Assembly (NCBI RefSeq): GCF_020921035.1
Contig: NC_063156.1
Location: 24,600,283 to 24,664,282 of the forward strand
Direction: 5' to 3'
DNA length: 64,000 nucleotides
From: Rhodamnia argentea
Taxonomy: Eukaryota > Streptophyta > Magnoliopsida > Myrtales > Myrtaceae
Position 1 is the first letter of the stretch; every line of letters begins with the position of its first letter. The translations under genes were made by a program, and so were the position numbers. The notes under the pieces were generated by a model. That model was given only the letters and a program-made list of their open reading frames with translations, searched no databases and was not told where the DNA came from. This document shows positions 36,014-47,253 of the stretch, piece by piece.

Positions 36014-36974
36014 TAAAGCATGTGTTAATCGTCAAAAGTTAAACTTAGAAATAACTCGCAAATAGGCATCTCCATCTACTTTCTCATATCATTTAGATGG
36101 CATTTCAGATCGAGCAATCAGCTGAAAATTTGAAACGGGTTGGACAATCGTGTGATAGAGCGATCGGATCAAGCAGACACTGCAACCTGGCGACACGAGC
36201 TCCATCACTTGGCCAGAGAGCAAGGACTAAAATCACGGAGGACATGCTAGAGGAAATAAGATCAGGAATGAATCCAGACTCATATGCAAATCTATTCATT
36301 TTGAAGTAGTTCGAAGAGGAAGAGCAACATCAACAACTCAAAAACAAAGCTCGAGCTGGGCCAAAACTGGCCCTTGCCCTCTGTCGGCAAGGGTCGCTCA
36401 ACCACTTCCCCACCAACGCCGGCCCTTTCCAAAGGTGGTGGGGTGGTAGTGGCGTTAGGTTCCCTTCATAATGAGATTGAACTTCCCAAGCAGACTTTAT
36501 ATGTCTTGTGTCCATCACGACCTTCATGATATACGTATGCAAGTAGCTAAATTGCCATGTTCTGCATTTTATTTATTTATTTTAATTTTATCATATTTTT
36601 TAATTAATTTAAGTAAAAATTATACTAAAAATCAGATTTTGGCCAAAAACGAGGTTTTTAGCTACGTCATCGCCACGTGGGAGAGAGTAAATGTTAAAAA
36701 AATCCAAGTCAGTATTTTCCGTTGACAAAGTGGACGGAGTTAAAAGAAGAACTCGACCGCACCAATTTAACAAATTTTAAGATTCGATTGCATTTTTTGC
36801 AAGTTTTAGAACTTGATTGCATTTTCATGACAAGTTTTAGTGAACATATGCCTTTTTCTTTTCGAACAAAAATTAATGTTTGGATTCCGTAAAACATAAA
36901 TTATAAGTCAAAAGTTAAAATTAAAAATAACCCCGCATGCGGGCACGTTCTTCTACTTTCTCATATCATTGAGA
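36014..36974. repeat. About 85-bp direct repeats flanking a composite unit
   Basis: Positions 36014-36098 and 36889-36974 share the order 'gtcaaaagttaaa', 'aaataac', 'ctactttctcatatcatt' and 'agat', in direct orientation about 875 bp apart. Between them lie a short open frame of unknown nature (36097-36306), a GC-rich core with CCCTTGCC...GGCAAGGGTCG (about 36370-36395) and a right half-arm of foldback family 1 (about 36725-36865). The unit could be a composite insertion or a duplication around one. Confidence 0.45.
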
Positions 36975-38250
36975 TTTTTGAATGATTCTTGAATTACGTT
37001 CTCCATTATTACATTATGAATCTTATATAATGAAATTCCATGTTGCATGCGAAATGAATTAGTATCTTTGCTAATTTTGCATCATGTCAAGAAACACCAA
37101 TCTAGCTATAATAAATTAGGATCATGTTAAGGAGTGGCCCGAGCGCTTATCAGCATACTAAATAAGGAATGACTCATTAGTGTGGATTACAAGTAACACG
37201 AGATGGTTTGTGTATTGAAAAACTGTAAAAAAATAAAAAATTTCATTGACTAGCGGTTTCGCCGATGTTCTTGGTGTTCTCATTAACAAACTCTATAAAA
37301 AAAAAATCGTCGTAATCTTCCTCTCACGTAGATTATGTTTTCCTACAATTACTTTTTATGATCGGTGAGTTACAATCCCGAGCATCACCGTATTTATAAT
37401 TTGTCGATCTTTGCACGGGTGATGTTCGCAGCTTATAACCCACTAATCAAAAGGGTGATTCTCGATCCGGGGCAGAAAGTTCTTAGATTGCGAGTTATGT
37501 TAACCCCTTCTCTAGTTCTGCTCCAACTCCTTCATCAATGTGATCCAAGCAGGCAGATATTTGGTTAACTGCAGTGTTCAATAGGGTCACATTACCCCAA
37601 CCATCCATACCCTTTAATGCTGCAAAACCACCGGACCAGCCGACCAAATTGGCCATTTGCCCTGCTTTTTTTTCCCCTTTTCTTTTTCATCTAAGATGAA
37701 GTTAACCCTTTTCTCATATAGTCACAGGCAGATCTTTCAGATCAAAACTAGGAGCTTCACATCTTCAATTTTAGCTCTGTAATGGGGATCTGATTGATCT
37801 TTTTTTTGGCTTAGGATTGTGAAAAGAAAGGTAAAAACATTGGAGGGGACATCCGGACAAGGGGAAACCAGAAAAGTTGCATCTTTGAATGAAGAAAAGG
37901 TGTGTAGTGAGTGTAAACGAGCCACCAAGAAAGAAGAGAAAGAAAGCAAACCCAAAGATGGGGACCGTGCTGTGAACTGCATCAATCACCTTTTTGTGAA
38001 CAACAGTTCACCATCCCGGGGGGATGAGGCCTCTTTGGTACTAAAGCTCAAGGACTGTCGCCCCATGATTTTTTGGGAGATGGAGGATGGCCTATCTATA
38101 CTACTCGAGACACTGATGATGGGACGGTTTCTGCTGTATTCCCCTAGCCAGGAGGAATCTGATAGTTTTAGGGCAAAGGGCATGGGTCTCCTTTTCCTTT
38201 TTTTGAAAATTCATATAGTAATATATCCGGATGACAAATAAAATAAAATA
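36975..38250. other. Intergenic, no recognised gene
   Basis: A plus-strand open frame at 37819-38241 (140 codons, Lys/Glu-rich start) has no family I recognise and no supporting splice structure. Composition is ordinary. It may be chance or part of an unknown transcript. Confidence 0.25.
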
Positions 38251-38445
38251 AAATGACATGAATAGTCTCTCAATTTTGATTTGACGTGCAATGTGATGCC
38301 TAACATTTTAATTTGTTTAATGTATATCCTAAACTATTGCTGAATGTTCGGTTTAGCCTCTAAATCATATGAAAATGTTTAATATCACCCTTTAGCTTAT
38401 TCAAGTTAGCAAAATCTGTTAATGCTAATGTAGCTTCCACTCATG
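38251..38445. mobile_element. Foldback family 2, half copy
   Basis: Phrases 'gacgtgcaatgtgatgccta', 'atttgtttaatgtatatcct' and 'catatgaaaatgtttaatat' match, in order, one arm of the element at 41515-41875. The opposite arm is not found. Confidence 0.45.
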
Positions 38446-39574
38446 TAAGTTTGAACGGTAGATCACAGCAACAACAAAAAGCCATGCTTGGATTATCTAC
38501 ACACGATATTCATCTCATATCGTAATATGATAACCCACTTTATCAAATAACAATGTGCATGTCAACACCCTAATTGTTTTTTTTTTTTTTTTTGCCTTTT
38601 CCAAAGTAGATGGATAAGAAAGACAGTCATGTTAACTTATAACTTTAAGAATCCAACTCAACATATAATAATCAACATCAACAAGATAATGTCTAATTTT
38701 TCGTTTGAGCAAACGGAAGTGACTATATTAGATATATTAAAAGTCCAAAGACGATATTACGTATTTGCTCAAATTTCAAGTTCCATACCTGTCATTTTCC
38801 CAAATAAAAAGAAGGAATGATACACTTGAAATTTTGTTTTTCCTCTCGGTAATCAAACCCCGTACATCTTTTAACCATCACATGAGAATCATACAATTGT
38901 AATTTTAGCGGTGCTGTAATATCAAGCAAAATAATATCAGATGACAGACTAGACGATGCAATTTACACTTGCAGCTTGTCACATCACTTAAAATATTAGC
39001 TTCAGTATATTTAGCATCCCTCATCATGCAAACGGTTCCATTGAACAACCATTAGACACAATCTATATCCCTAGCTCGAGCCTATTTTTTTTCTTCCTTT
39101 TTGCTCATTACCAATTGATCCCTTTGTTTGCTAAGGTAGAATATCGAGTCATTTTGTTTTTCCTCTCTTGATTATATTTGGGGTCCGGAGACAAGATCAC
39201 AAGATAGTGTGCACGAGAAGGTGGATGAGCTTTTCCCTTTTGGTTAAACAACTTGTCAAGTTGAAAAGGGAAAAGGGGGGGTCTGCAAATTGCATGATGC
39301 ATGTGATGGAGGGTCCACGAGTGTGTACGGGAGAGAGGAGGAGGAGGAGGAGGGAAAGCTATGGTGGCAGAAAAGGAAGCCTTTGTGAATGGATGATGGA
39401 TGGGTTGCCCTGCCTTCTATCCTTTTGAGGTCCCATCCTCACCTACTCTTGTTCACTTTCATTTATCGGTTTGGGGAGAAACATGCAAGCTCTTGTCCTT
39501 GTTAATTTAGCTACATATAGCAAGTCCCAAGTCTCTATAGTAGTGATCTAGAGGTGCGTTGTGATAAAATACCA
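38446..39574. other. Intergenic, AT-rich
   Basis: There is a T run at about 38577-38594, an AGGAGG run near 39334-39350 and no recognised gene. Short frames on both strands show no known family. Confidence 0.3.
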
Positions 39575-40225
39575 TTTTCGGTACAAAAGTTATCCAAAAA
39601 GCCCTGAATTTGTTGCAATTATGCCAATTTAGTCACAAATCTTTTAATTGTGCCAATTGAATATATACATTTTCACGTGATGTCAATTGAGTCAATTTGG
39701 TCAATTTTGATTAAAAAACCCTCACGTGGCGGTCCAACCAACACCGGTCATCCTATATGGCATACCGGCATAGACGTGAACAACTTTTAAAAAAAAATTA
39801 ATTTTTTCCTTCCTTTTTACCAATGGCTGATCTCAGGCTATGGCTAGATAGGACTAGGGGAGGCCGCCCTTGACGGCCACGATCAGGCAAATGTCGGCAT
39901 CACCTAGACAAAGGTCGCCCTCACCCGTAGTCGACAAGGGCGGCCTTTGTCTTTGGCTGATGAGGCCAACCCTCATGGGTACTTTGTAAAAAGAAGGTAA
40001 AGAAAAGAAAAAAAAAATATTACAAAAACTCGAGAATACTAAAAGATTACTACAAAATGTCCATGTCAAAGCCAACTATGTCACATAAGCTGGTTGGTGT
40101 CCACATCCCAAATTTCCAACTAATATTGGTCGGATGAATTCAATTGATAAAACATGGTAAAGTTTAGGACTCAGTTGGAACAGTTGAAAATTTTAAGATT
40201 GAATTGGTGTCCACATCCCAAATTG
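39575..40225. mobile_element. Foldback element, family 1, long copy with GC-rich core
   Basis: Left arm (about 39590-39740) and right arm (about 40070-40225) pair as imperfect inverted repeats: 'gtgccaattgaatatataca' against the reverse complement of the right arm, 'atcaattgaattcatccgac'. The centre (about 39840-39970) is GC-rich and holds repeated GGCCGCCCTTG and AAGGTCGCC/AAGGGCGGCC words. The same arms-plus-core layout is seen at 61250-61745. No coding capacity. Confidence 0.6.
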
Positions 40226-41110
40226 ATTTTTATTTTTTTTGGCCTCGGCAACGACATTGTTGTCGAGGCCGGTCATAAAAAGAATGAAACTGTCCTCTCC
40301 AACGCGTCGAAAGAACAGTTCTGTCAATAAGTCCTTTTGCACTGATGTAAGTGTCGTTTTCCGAGAGGATGGATAAAAGTGCGGCAATTTCACCCTCGAA
40401 TTGGAATCTGCCTGGAGTAACTTTAGCAGCATCCACACACTTTTTAAGATGGTTTTAAAAGAAGTCATTTCCTATACATTGTACAAAGCAGGAGGCACAC
40501 AATGATTTGACTTTTCGTTGGAGTCATTTTCCAATTTTGACTCGAGATAATCCAACCCCTCTGTTTTTTTAACCTTGGGATCACATACTTAGAATAGTCG
40601 GTGTCCATATTCAAAATTTTCAGTCAACATTGAATGGATAGATTCAATTGACAAAATGAGAAAATGTTTAACTCTATTGATACAATCAAAAGGTTTAAAA
40701 CTTAATTTACACTAATATAATAAATTTAAGACTTTTTGGAAAGTTTTTTTTTCCCCTTTTTGGATGGTTTCTCTCGATTTTTTCCTCACTCGGCCACGAC
40801 ATTGTTGTCGAGACCGGTAATAAAAAGAATGAAACTATCCTCTCCAATGCGTTGAAAGAACGGTTCTGTCTATAAATCTTTTTACATTGATTCAAGTGTT
40901 GTTTTTCACCCTCGAATTGGAATCTGCCTGGAGAAACTCTAGCAGCGTTCAAACACCTTTTAAGAGGGTTCAAAAGAAGTCATTAATTTCCTATTACATT
41001 GTACGAAGCAGGAGGCACATAATGATTTGACTTTTCCTTGAGGTCATTCTCCAATTTTGACTTGGGATAATCCAATCCCTCTTTTTATTACATCAAGTAC
41101 TTAAGACCAT
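40090..41110. repeat. Tandem duplication, unit about 515-545 bp
   Basis: Unit 1 (about 40090-40600) and unit 2 (about 40605-41110) each contain a family 1 foldback arm ('gtgtccacatcc'/'gtgtccatattc'), then 'acgacattgttgtcgag', 'ataaaaagaatgaaact', 'tcgaattggaatctgcctgg' and 'gaagcaggaggcaca'. Identity is visibly high, so the duplication is later than insertion of the arm. On the minus strand both units encode PGRFQFEGE after AA(K/R)V(T/S). Confidence 0.75.
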
Positions 41111-41514
41111 GGTCAAGAGTGAGTTGCGCGACAGAAAGTGGGTAGTCTCTTTTTCTGTCCTTAATCATAAATTATCTTTTCCTAATTGGGGTACTAATCC
41201 CATGATAACCATCTTCAACCCCCCCACACCATGAGCTACTGATGACACATTCTCAAATCTCATGTGGACCATCTGGCAACAGACAGGTCATGTGGCTAAA
41301 TCAAGTTTTATATTCGCTTTATCCCCTTTTCCTGTATCTCAAAATTCAAGTACTCTCCTCCATTGATTCCTTCTTATAGCGACCCATCATACCAAAGTGT
41401 GGGGGCGGTAGTGCCAAATCCCACTACTTGGGAGTTTAGTCCACAAACTAATATCATTACCCCTCAATAATTGAAAAGAAAAATAATCGAAAGGAAAAAA
41501 GGGATAGTGACATA
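41111..41514. other. Intergenic, nothing recognised
   Basis: Ordinary composition; no gene, RNA or repeat was identified. Confidence 0.3.
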
Positions 41515-41875
41515 CAGTTCATGAATTTTGGCTAATATGCAATGTGATCTGTGAATTTTAAATTTGTTCGATGTGATTATTGATTTTAATCCAATGTGTA
41601 ATGTTGAATCCCCGAACTTTTGGTACATGCTCAATTTAGTCTGCGAACCGTATAAAAATATTCAATATTGCCATTCCATTAATTCAAGTTTAGGGATAAC
41701 ATTAAACATTTTCATACAACCCGGGTACTAAATTGAATATGTACCAAAAGTTCTGGAACCAAATTGAATATGTATTAAAAGTTCGGGATGATATTGCACA
41801 TCGAGCTAAAGTTCGGGGATCACATTGAACAAATTGAAAGTTCACGAACCATATTGTATATTATGCTGTTTACCC
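41515..41875. mobile_element. Foldback element, family 2, complete copy
   Basis: This is an imperfect palindrome of about 360 bp. The left arm ('gttcatgaattttggctaat', 'gcaatgtgatctgtgaattt', 'aaatttgttcgatgtgatta', 'cccgaacttttggtacatgc') matches the reverse complement of the right arm ('ggttcgtgaactttcaattt', 'gttcaatgtgatccccgaac', 'gatgtgcaatatcatcccga', 'gaacttttggtacatattca'). Units of about 35-40 bp repeat within each arm. Non-coding. Related arms occur at 20225-20470 and 38251-38445. Confidence 0.7.
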
Positions 41876-42297
41876 AATTAAAAACGTATAAAAGAAATAG
41901 ACAGGAAAGAAATCATTGAGGAAATATGGAAGCAAGCAATCCTTGCTGTGTTTGCTTCTGCTACTTCCAACGTTTGGAATCATGGAAGGATGGCCAAACA
42001 AAAGTGTTACACACCTTGCTACTGAAATTGGGCCCTCCCCACACATGGCCTTCTACATATGCCAATCTGATTTGGGAGATCTTCTTCATCATGGTTTTGC
42101 TGATTCCGGGTGTGCCGTAAAAGCTATGCCTTTCGAGGTGTATTACCATCTGGCACTACCTTTGTTTTACCAGTTTAAGTTTAGCACGAGGATCACGCAA
42201 TACTTGAGGCCATTTGCGTTTTTCTCCTCTCGCCCATGCACGCCCATCATTAGTCAAACGAGCTGAAGAAAAATATGCGAGGAGAGAAAAGGGAAAC
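41876..42297. other. Short spacer before the tRNA gene
   Basis: A plus-strand frame with MEASNPCCVCFCYFQRLESW at 41926-42120 has no known relative. Nothing else is seen. Confidence 0.25.
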
Positions 42298-42369
42298 GCC
42301 GTCTGTGGGAATCGAACCCACGACCACATGGTTAAAAGCCATGCGCTCTACCGGCTGAGCTAAGACGGC
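42298..42369 (-). tRNA. tRNA-Lys (anticodon UUU)
   Basis: The 72-nt minus-strand sequence folds as a standard cloverleaf: acceptor stem GCCGTCT/AGACGGC (7 of 7 paired), D-arm GCTC/GAGC with AGCCGGTA loop, anticodon stem CATGG/CCATG with loop CTTTTAA (anticodon TTT), a five-base variable region TGGTC, and T-arm GTGGG/CCCAC with TTCGATT loop. Both internal promoter boxes are intact (A box TAGCTCAGCCGG, B box GGTTCGATTCC). No intron. A TTTT stretch lies just downstream in the minus sense (about 42288-42291), suited to RNA polymerase III termination, and a CAA motif lies just upstream. Confidence 0.98.
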
Positions 42370-43259
42370 TTTGACGTTAAAGTTCTTATTCACAAATATA
42401 CTTTTCAGTGCTCTAGCCCCACCTGTTTCAATGGTAATCACGCTTAGGAAGTTGCATCTGAAACTATACCGGCATGGCTTTCCTTTCGATTTGTCTTGAA
42501 CAAGTTCTGTGCTTGTTCTAACTGCAAAGGGCACTCCGTTTTATGCCCGCTGTCGCGTGAAAAAGAAAAGTGTTGAATGAATGTAGTCCAATCTTTGAAA
42601 GTTGTCTTACGAGGGAAAATAGTCTTTTTAGATGATTTTGCATGAATTTCTACGGTTTCGCTGACTATCGGGCCCTTAGAAGCCTGCGCCGATCTAAACG
42701 GGTAGAATCGAAGACGTTTGGCGATTGTTGTGTCAAGATCCAAGTGAACTCTCATGAGTTAGCTCCTAAATCCCAATACATCTCGACCATGGAAATCGAA
42801 CTCGAAGTCTCCGCTTCTTAAGCGAGGCCAGGCCAGGGAAATGGCCCATGATCTGTCTGGTTGGATTTCTTGTGGCATGAAACAGAGCTGCATTCATGGG
42901 CATAAAAAGGCCACGTTTGGGGCCGTGGAACTTATCAATGGAGATGGTTTCAGAGGGCCTATATCAATGCTTGATCCACTTCTTGGGCTGCAAAATGATA
43001 CTTTCAAGAAGAATACGAGAAGGTCGCAATCCGAGTACTCGTCGTTAAAGTGAGAAGAACTACGCGCAGCTTAGGGATTTACGATTAAGGTCGGGGAAAC
43101 ACGATTTCCATCTAAGAGCTTCATTTATTCCACGAAAAAGTTGACATTCTTGACAAATGTTGTCCAGGAAGTCATTTATTTCCAAGAACTAAAAATCATT
43201 TTTTTCTGTTGTTTGAAAAGAAAAATCTGATTTGATTTTGCTAAGTAAACATATATTAC
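42370..43259. other. Intergenic, no recognised gene
   Basis: A 70-codon plus frame at 42841-43050 starts MAHDLSGWISCGMKQSCIHG and has no known family. 43110-43250 is AT-rich and contains degraded GAAAA/TTTTC-rich phrases. No RNA gene is seen after the tRNA. Confidence 0.3.
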
Positions 43260-44060
43260 TCGAGTGCTAGTGAATTGCGCAAGGCCATTCGGGGAATTGG
43301 ACAAGATCACCGGGCTGTGCTTGGGTCCATCGAGATTGGGCCCGCGAACAGGTCCTCGGCGCCCTAACCTGGGCCCATCGAGGCCAAAACTAGGATATCA
43401 ACGCTCGTTAACCCCATGGCTGTGCTCGAGAACCCGGCTCCCAAGCTCGATACGCCCACGCTTGCGCCTGGGTAAATCGAGGCCCGCCCTCGAACCCTAG
43501 CACCCACACCGGGGCCGAGGTGGGGCCCGCGTCCATCGAGGCCAAGCCCTATACCCCAATAGTCGATCCATCGAGGCCCAAGACATGGTCCGAAGCTCGA
43601 CCTCCATGGACTTAGGCCTGAGTGCCAAGGGCCTGGGCACGAGCACCAAGGTTCCGAGCCCGTTCTTAATGGACCCAAGCACGGGTGATGTGGGCTTGGG
43701 CCCAGCTTCAATGGACTTGGGCTTGCCCTCAATGACCCCCAGTAGACTTGGACTCGGTCTCTAGACTCGGGTGAGTTGCCAAGGGCCCGAGTTCAGAGTT
43801 TATGGTCAAGCGTATAATCTAGTCATAATTTTGGAAAATGATTTTCCATTTTTTAAAGAGGAAACAATTTTCCTGAATTTAAGCATATGTTTTCCATCGA
43901 CTAGGAAAACATTTTCAGTTGACTCATTTTTCTAAGTGATCCGAATGCTAGAAAACGAGGAAACTGCAAAACAAACTCGAGGTCTCAAGTCACGGACTCG
44001 AGCCCGGGCACTGCGGACCCAGCGCTGTTGCCAAGGGCCCGAGAGCAAGTGTTGGAGTTT
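43260..44060. repeat. GC-rich degenerate repeat array followed by AT-rich arm
   Basis: 43300-43760 is strongly GC-rich, with the words TCGAGGCC (about 43378, 43474, 43533 and 43567) and GGGCCC/GGGCCTGGG recurring at irregular spacing. It is followed by an AT-rich arm with GGAAAATGATTTTCC (about 43834) and AGGAAAACATTTTC (about 43902), then a second GC-rich piece. 'gttgccaagggcccga' occurs twice (about 43775 and 44026). Long open frames on both strands here are composition artefacts. The element type is unknown. Confidence 0.5.
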
Positions 44061-44733
44061 CCGTGCTCAAACGCAAAATTTCTGGTCAAAATGCCGGATC
44101 ACAATACGTGCTAACATGCACCAACCAACAATCAACATTCAAGTTCATGCAAAATATCGCCACAGCAGCTCTAATCAACATCTGATCAGCATATTCATCG
44201 CAGCAAGGCCTCCGGAGTCTAAGCAGATGCTAACTCAACCAGAGTACTAAGCAGTGAGCTCTCGCTAATAATCTAGATTAGAGCGCCTAACCTCTTTTAT
44301 CATCAGGCATCGGACACGTGATTGGTGGAGTGAAGTGGACAAAGTTGAAGATGAATGCGCCAAAAAGAAAAGCAATTTGCCCCTTCTTTCCCGCACACAC
44401 GGCTTACCTCTCTGTCTCTTTACTGTTTGTTGTGGAAAAGTCGGGAGTGCCACGGGCTTTGTTACCTTATCGTTCTCCTTTTCTCTTCTTTTCAAATCAT
44501 AAAGAAAATCACACATTCGCTTTAGCCTGAAAAGAAAATTTTTGAAAAATTTTCAAATAGACTTTGTTCCATTTTCTACTGCATTGCATCCAAAGGAACA
44601 TTCAAAAGCAATCTGAAAAAGAGATCTAAACCACATGTATATATAAACCCGGTTGAAATGAGGCTGAGTATCTAGTGACTAGTGAGTGATCAATTTCCCC
44701 TATCATACACACTTCTCTTTGCTTTTATCTCCG
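44061..44733. promoter_or_regulatory. Spacer and promoter of the RIN4/NOI-like gene
   Basis: No gene is recognised. A TATA-like TATATATAAA at about 44637-44646 lies about 90 bp upstream of the probable start codon at 44734, a suitable spacing for its core promoter. Confidence 0.45.
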
Positions 44734-46007
44734 ATGATGCATGTAAGGCACAATGACTACTGTTTTTGCCTCTGCTTACTCTTTTCTTTTGTTATTTCCT
44801 TCAATGATCCATGCACGTTCTTACGAAATGCATGAAATGGTATTGTAGGGTGATTCCAAGAGGCAAGGGTGGCAAGTCCCGGCTTTCGGGAGCTGGGATA
44901 GCTACGAAGGCCTTCCTTTTACCCAGTGCTTCGACTTGGCGAGACGGGTCGAGTCGCTCCGTCATGAGTACTGCAATGAGGATCGTGATTTATACGTGGA
45001 TGGTGGTCTTTACGGGAATGATGACGTAACACCTGAAGTGATTGTTGTTCCTCGCCGGAGGGTAAGTTGAAAGAAAAGCTAACTTGAAAAAGTTATGCTT
45101 CTCTCTTGCAGATATGTACATTTGTTGAGGTGACCTTTTGTTGGATTTGTCGCCGCATAATGCGAATGATTCCTGTTCGCTCCGCTTTCCTCTTGATCCT
45201 TTGGATTTCCACCCTCGTCCTCTCTTCGATTATCTTCATCTTGATTCAAGAAATTATGCTTAATCACTTTATTGTCCATGTAACTGAGTTAGAAATTTGA
45301 AATCTCCAATCACACAAATCACGTCTCTATCTTTTTTGTGCCTTCATATGTTTTGCGAATTGTGATGTATTCAATCTAGCAGGCAAAATCTAGACAAGAC
45401 TTCTCTAACGTGAAGAACACATGCCTTAATTACTAATGTCATACCTCCTTAAGGATTAAGCTATGGTGATCCAGATTTACATCCTCTTATGCGATTTCCA
45501 CATTTGTAGAGTCTAGAATGCATATGTCATGAGTAAATAATAATTTTGCGGAGCTTGAGATGCTCTTATGAGGATCGTGATCATAATCGAAAATAATGAA
45601 GTGGCTGGCGGAATGTACTTACAAGTTTGATGTTATTTGTTGTAGACAAAAGTTCGCGACCCTCATGCCGAAATAGAAAAAGGAAAGCGATGGCTGAATG
45701 ACCTCGAAGGGTCTCCGATCCCAGGATTTCACTTCAGGGCAAGGCCAAAACCCGTCGACGAAGACCTGTACAAAATCCCAGATGAACTCCTTCACGCCAA
45801 ACCTAGGAAGGTAGGGCTTGCAGACGCTTTTGAATTAAAATCACGATCATTCAAGAATGATAATCTGATTACAATTAAGGCACGATTTACTTGCTCCATT
45901 ACCATTTTTGAATTTTATGGCTAACTAAACTCGTTTGCATTTTCCTGCAGAAGAGAGGGTCGGGCTTCTTTTCCAGCTGCTTGATTCCAGCCTGTGCCTT
46001 GTGTTAG
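44734..46007 (+). CDS. RIN4/NOI-family protein with AvrRpt2-cleavage motif
   Basis: Four coding exons join in phase 0: 44734-44742 (9 nt, MMH), 44849-45061, 45646-45810 and 45951-46007, giving 147 residues. Residues 13-19 are VPAFGSW, matching the VPxFGxW site that the bacterial protease AvrRpt2 cuts in RIN4/NOI proteins, followed by NOI-like acidic and aromatic residues (LPFTQCFDLARR). A second part carries SPIPGFHFRARPKPVDEDLY. The C-terminus FFSSCLIPACALC has three cysteines and resembles the palmitoylated, membrane-anchoring end of RIN4. Members act at the plasma membrane as immune regulators guarded by resistance proteins. Very short first coding exons are common in this family. The start is inferred from splice phase (ATGATGCAT|GTAAGG); an alternative upstream start is possible. 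Confidence 0.82.
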
Positions 46008-47253
46008 AGAAGCTTGCAGAGATGAATTCTATAGAATGCTTGTGCTATGTATATCTTTTTCTGCACTTCTATAGGAAATTAAAACGTGTACTTTCTTTGG
46101 GTGCAAGAAGTCAAGCTCTTTTGTGTTGGAATGGTAATTGAGCTTAATCCTTTTTCGTTCTCTTTCTCTCCTTCCGCAAATCACAAGATCAAACTTTCGA
46201 CCCCGAACTGTAAATTGAATGAGGGGAATCAAACTTTCGACCCGAATTACAAATTGAACGAGGGGAAGAGCCTGAACGGACAATGGCACTTAGTTTCTCC
46301 ATGAAGAGATAATCATCAACTCGTGTCGACATACAAGTTGAGAAAATTGGAAGGGGCTGATATGAAAGAGCACAAAAGAACACTATGAAGGGACGTTTTA
46401 ATTTCCCTTTTACAAAACAGGAGAAAGTCGAAAAGAGCGGAGAAAAAAATGCAGGAAAGAACGTTTAATTTCTAGTTCTTAATTGTAATTTGTTGGCATC
46501 AAGATTCACAGGAGAAAAAAGGTGTGAACTTTGCAATCGTCCCGTGGCACAATCGAGACAGGCATGAACACAAAATTGACATAAAGTTCAGTATACGCGA
46601 GTGACCTTTTCCTTTTGTCGTAGACTTTTGATAGCATTTCACGTTGAAACTAATCAAAAGCAATGCATTGAACTCGTAAAACCCAAAAGCAAAAGCTGAC
46701 AAGGAATAATCGGGAACCAAGAGGAGGCAAACCTAACGATTTGAGTCAATCATCCCATTGGACTTGCAGTTCAGAACAGTTAGGTCCCGAGACCACGGTC
46801 CCTTTCCTGATTGGCGAGCGGAGAGAGAGAGAGAGTGAGCGAGAGAGAGAGAGAGAGACTTTTTCACTTTACTTTTTCACAGCAAACGGCCTGCTTTCTC
46901 TTCTTTTGTATGCACAATGGGAAAGCAATAGGATGATAAAGAGATTAAAGTTCTCAGGTTCTGATACAAAATTACACTGAACCATGTAGAGTTATATTCC
47001 TATCTCATACATAGGTATAAGTGAAAAAAGAGGGTTACAGTCCAGATCCTCTGAGCACTCCCCCAGAGCATGCCGTGCAAAATGCTCTGCTGAATCTGCA
47101 TCGAGGTTGGCTTCATCAACCACCACAAGTGATAGTACCGCACAAATCACTGCTTTTACTGGCTCTGGCATGGGAACGGAGTGACTTGTCAAGGACAAAT
47201 TTGCCTGATATGCCACTTTTAGCCGGTGAGATACAGAACTCTAATGGGAACCA
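46008..47253. other. Spacer between convergent genes; small tandem repeats
   Basis: This contains the RIN4-like 3' UTR, a two-copy 39-bp tandem repeat ('atcaaactttcgacc', 'aaattgaa', 'gagggga') at about 46187-46267, a (GA)n array at about 46820-46859 and, towards the right, probable 3' UTR of the minus-strand gene. No other gene. Confidence 0.5.

Noticed and set aside
36014-36974. Small LTR-type element (direct terminal repeats)
   Set aside because: No primer-binding site, polypurine tract or coding remnant was found next to the repeats.
37819-38241. 140-codon plus-strand frame
   Set aside because: No recognisable family, no promoter or splice context, and it ends in low-complexity sequence; left as unassigned spacer.
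41515-41875. Possible miRNA hairpin
   Set aside because: The arms are too long and are built of repeated units; no known plant miRNA sequence was seen. A foldback element explains it better.
43264-43732. Gly/Pro/Arg-rich frames on both strands
   Set aside because: They result from the TCGAGGCC/GGGCCC repeat array, not from selection for a protein.
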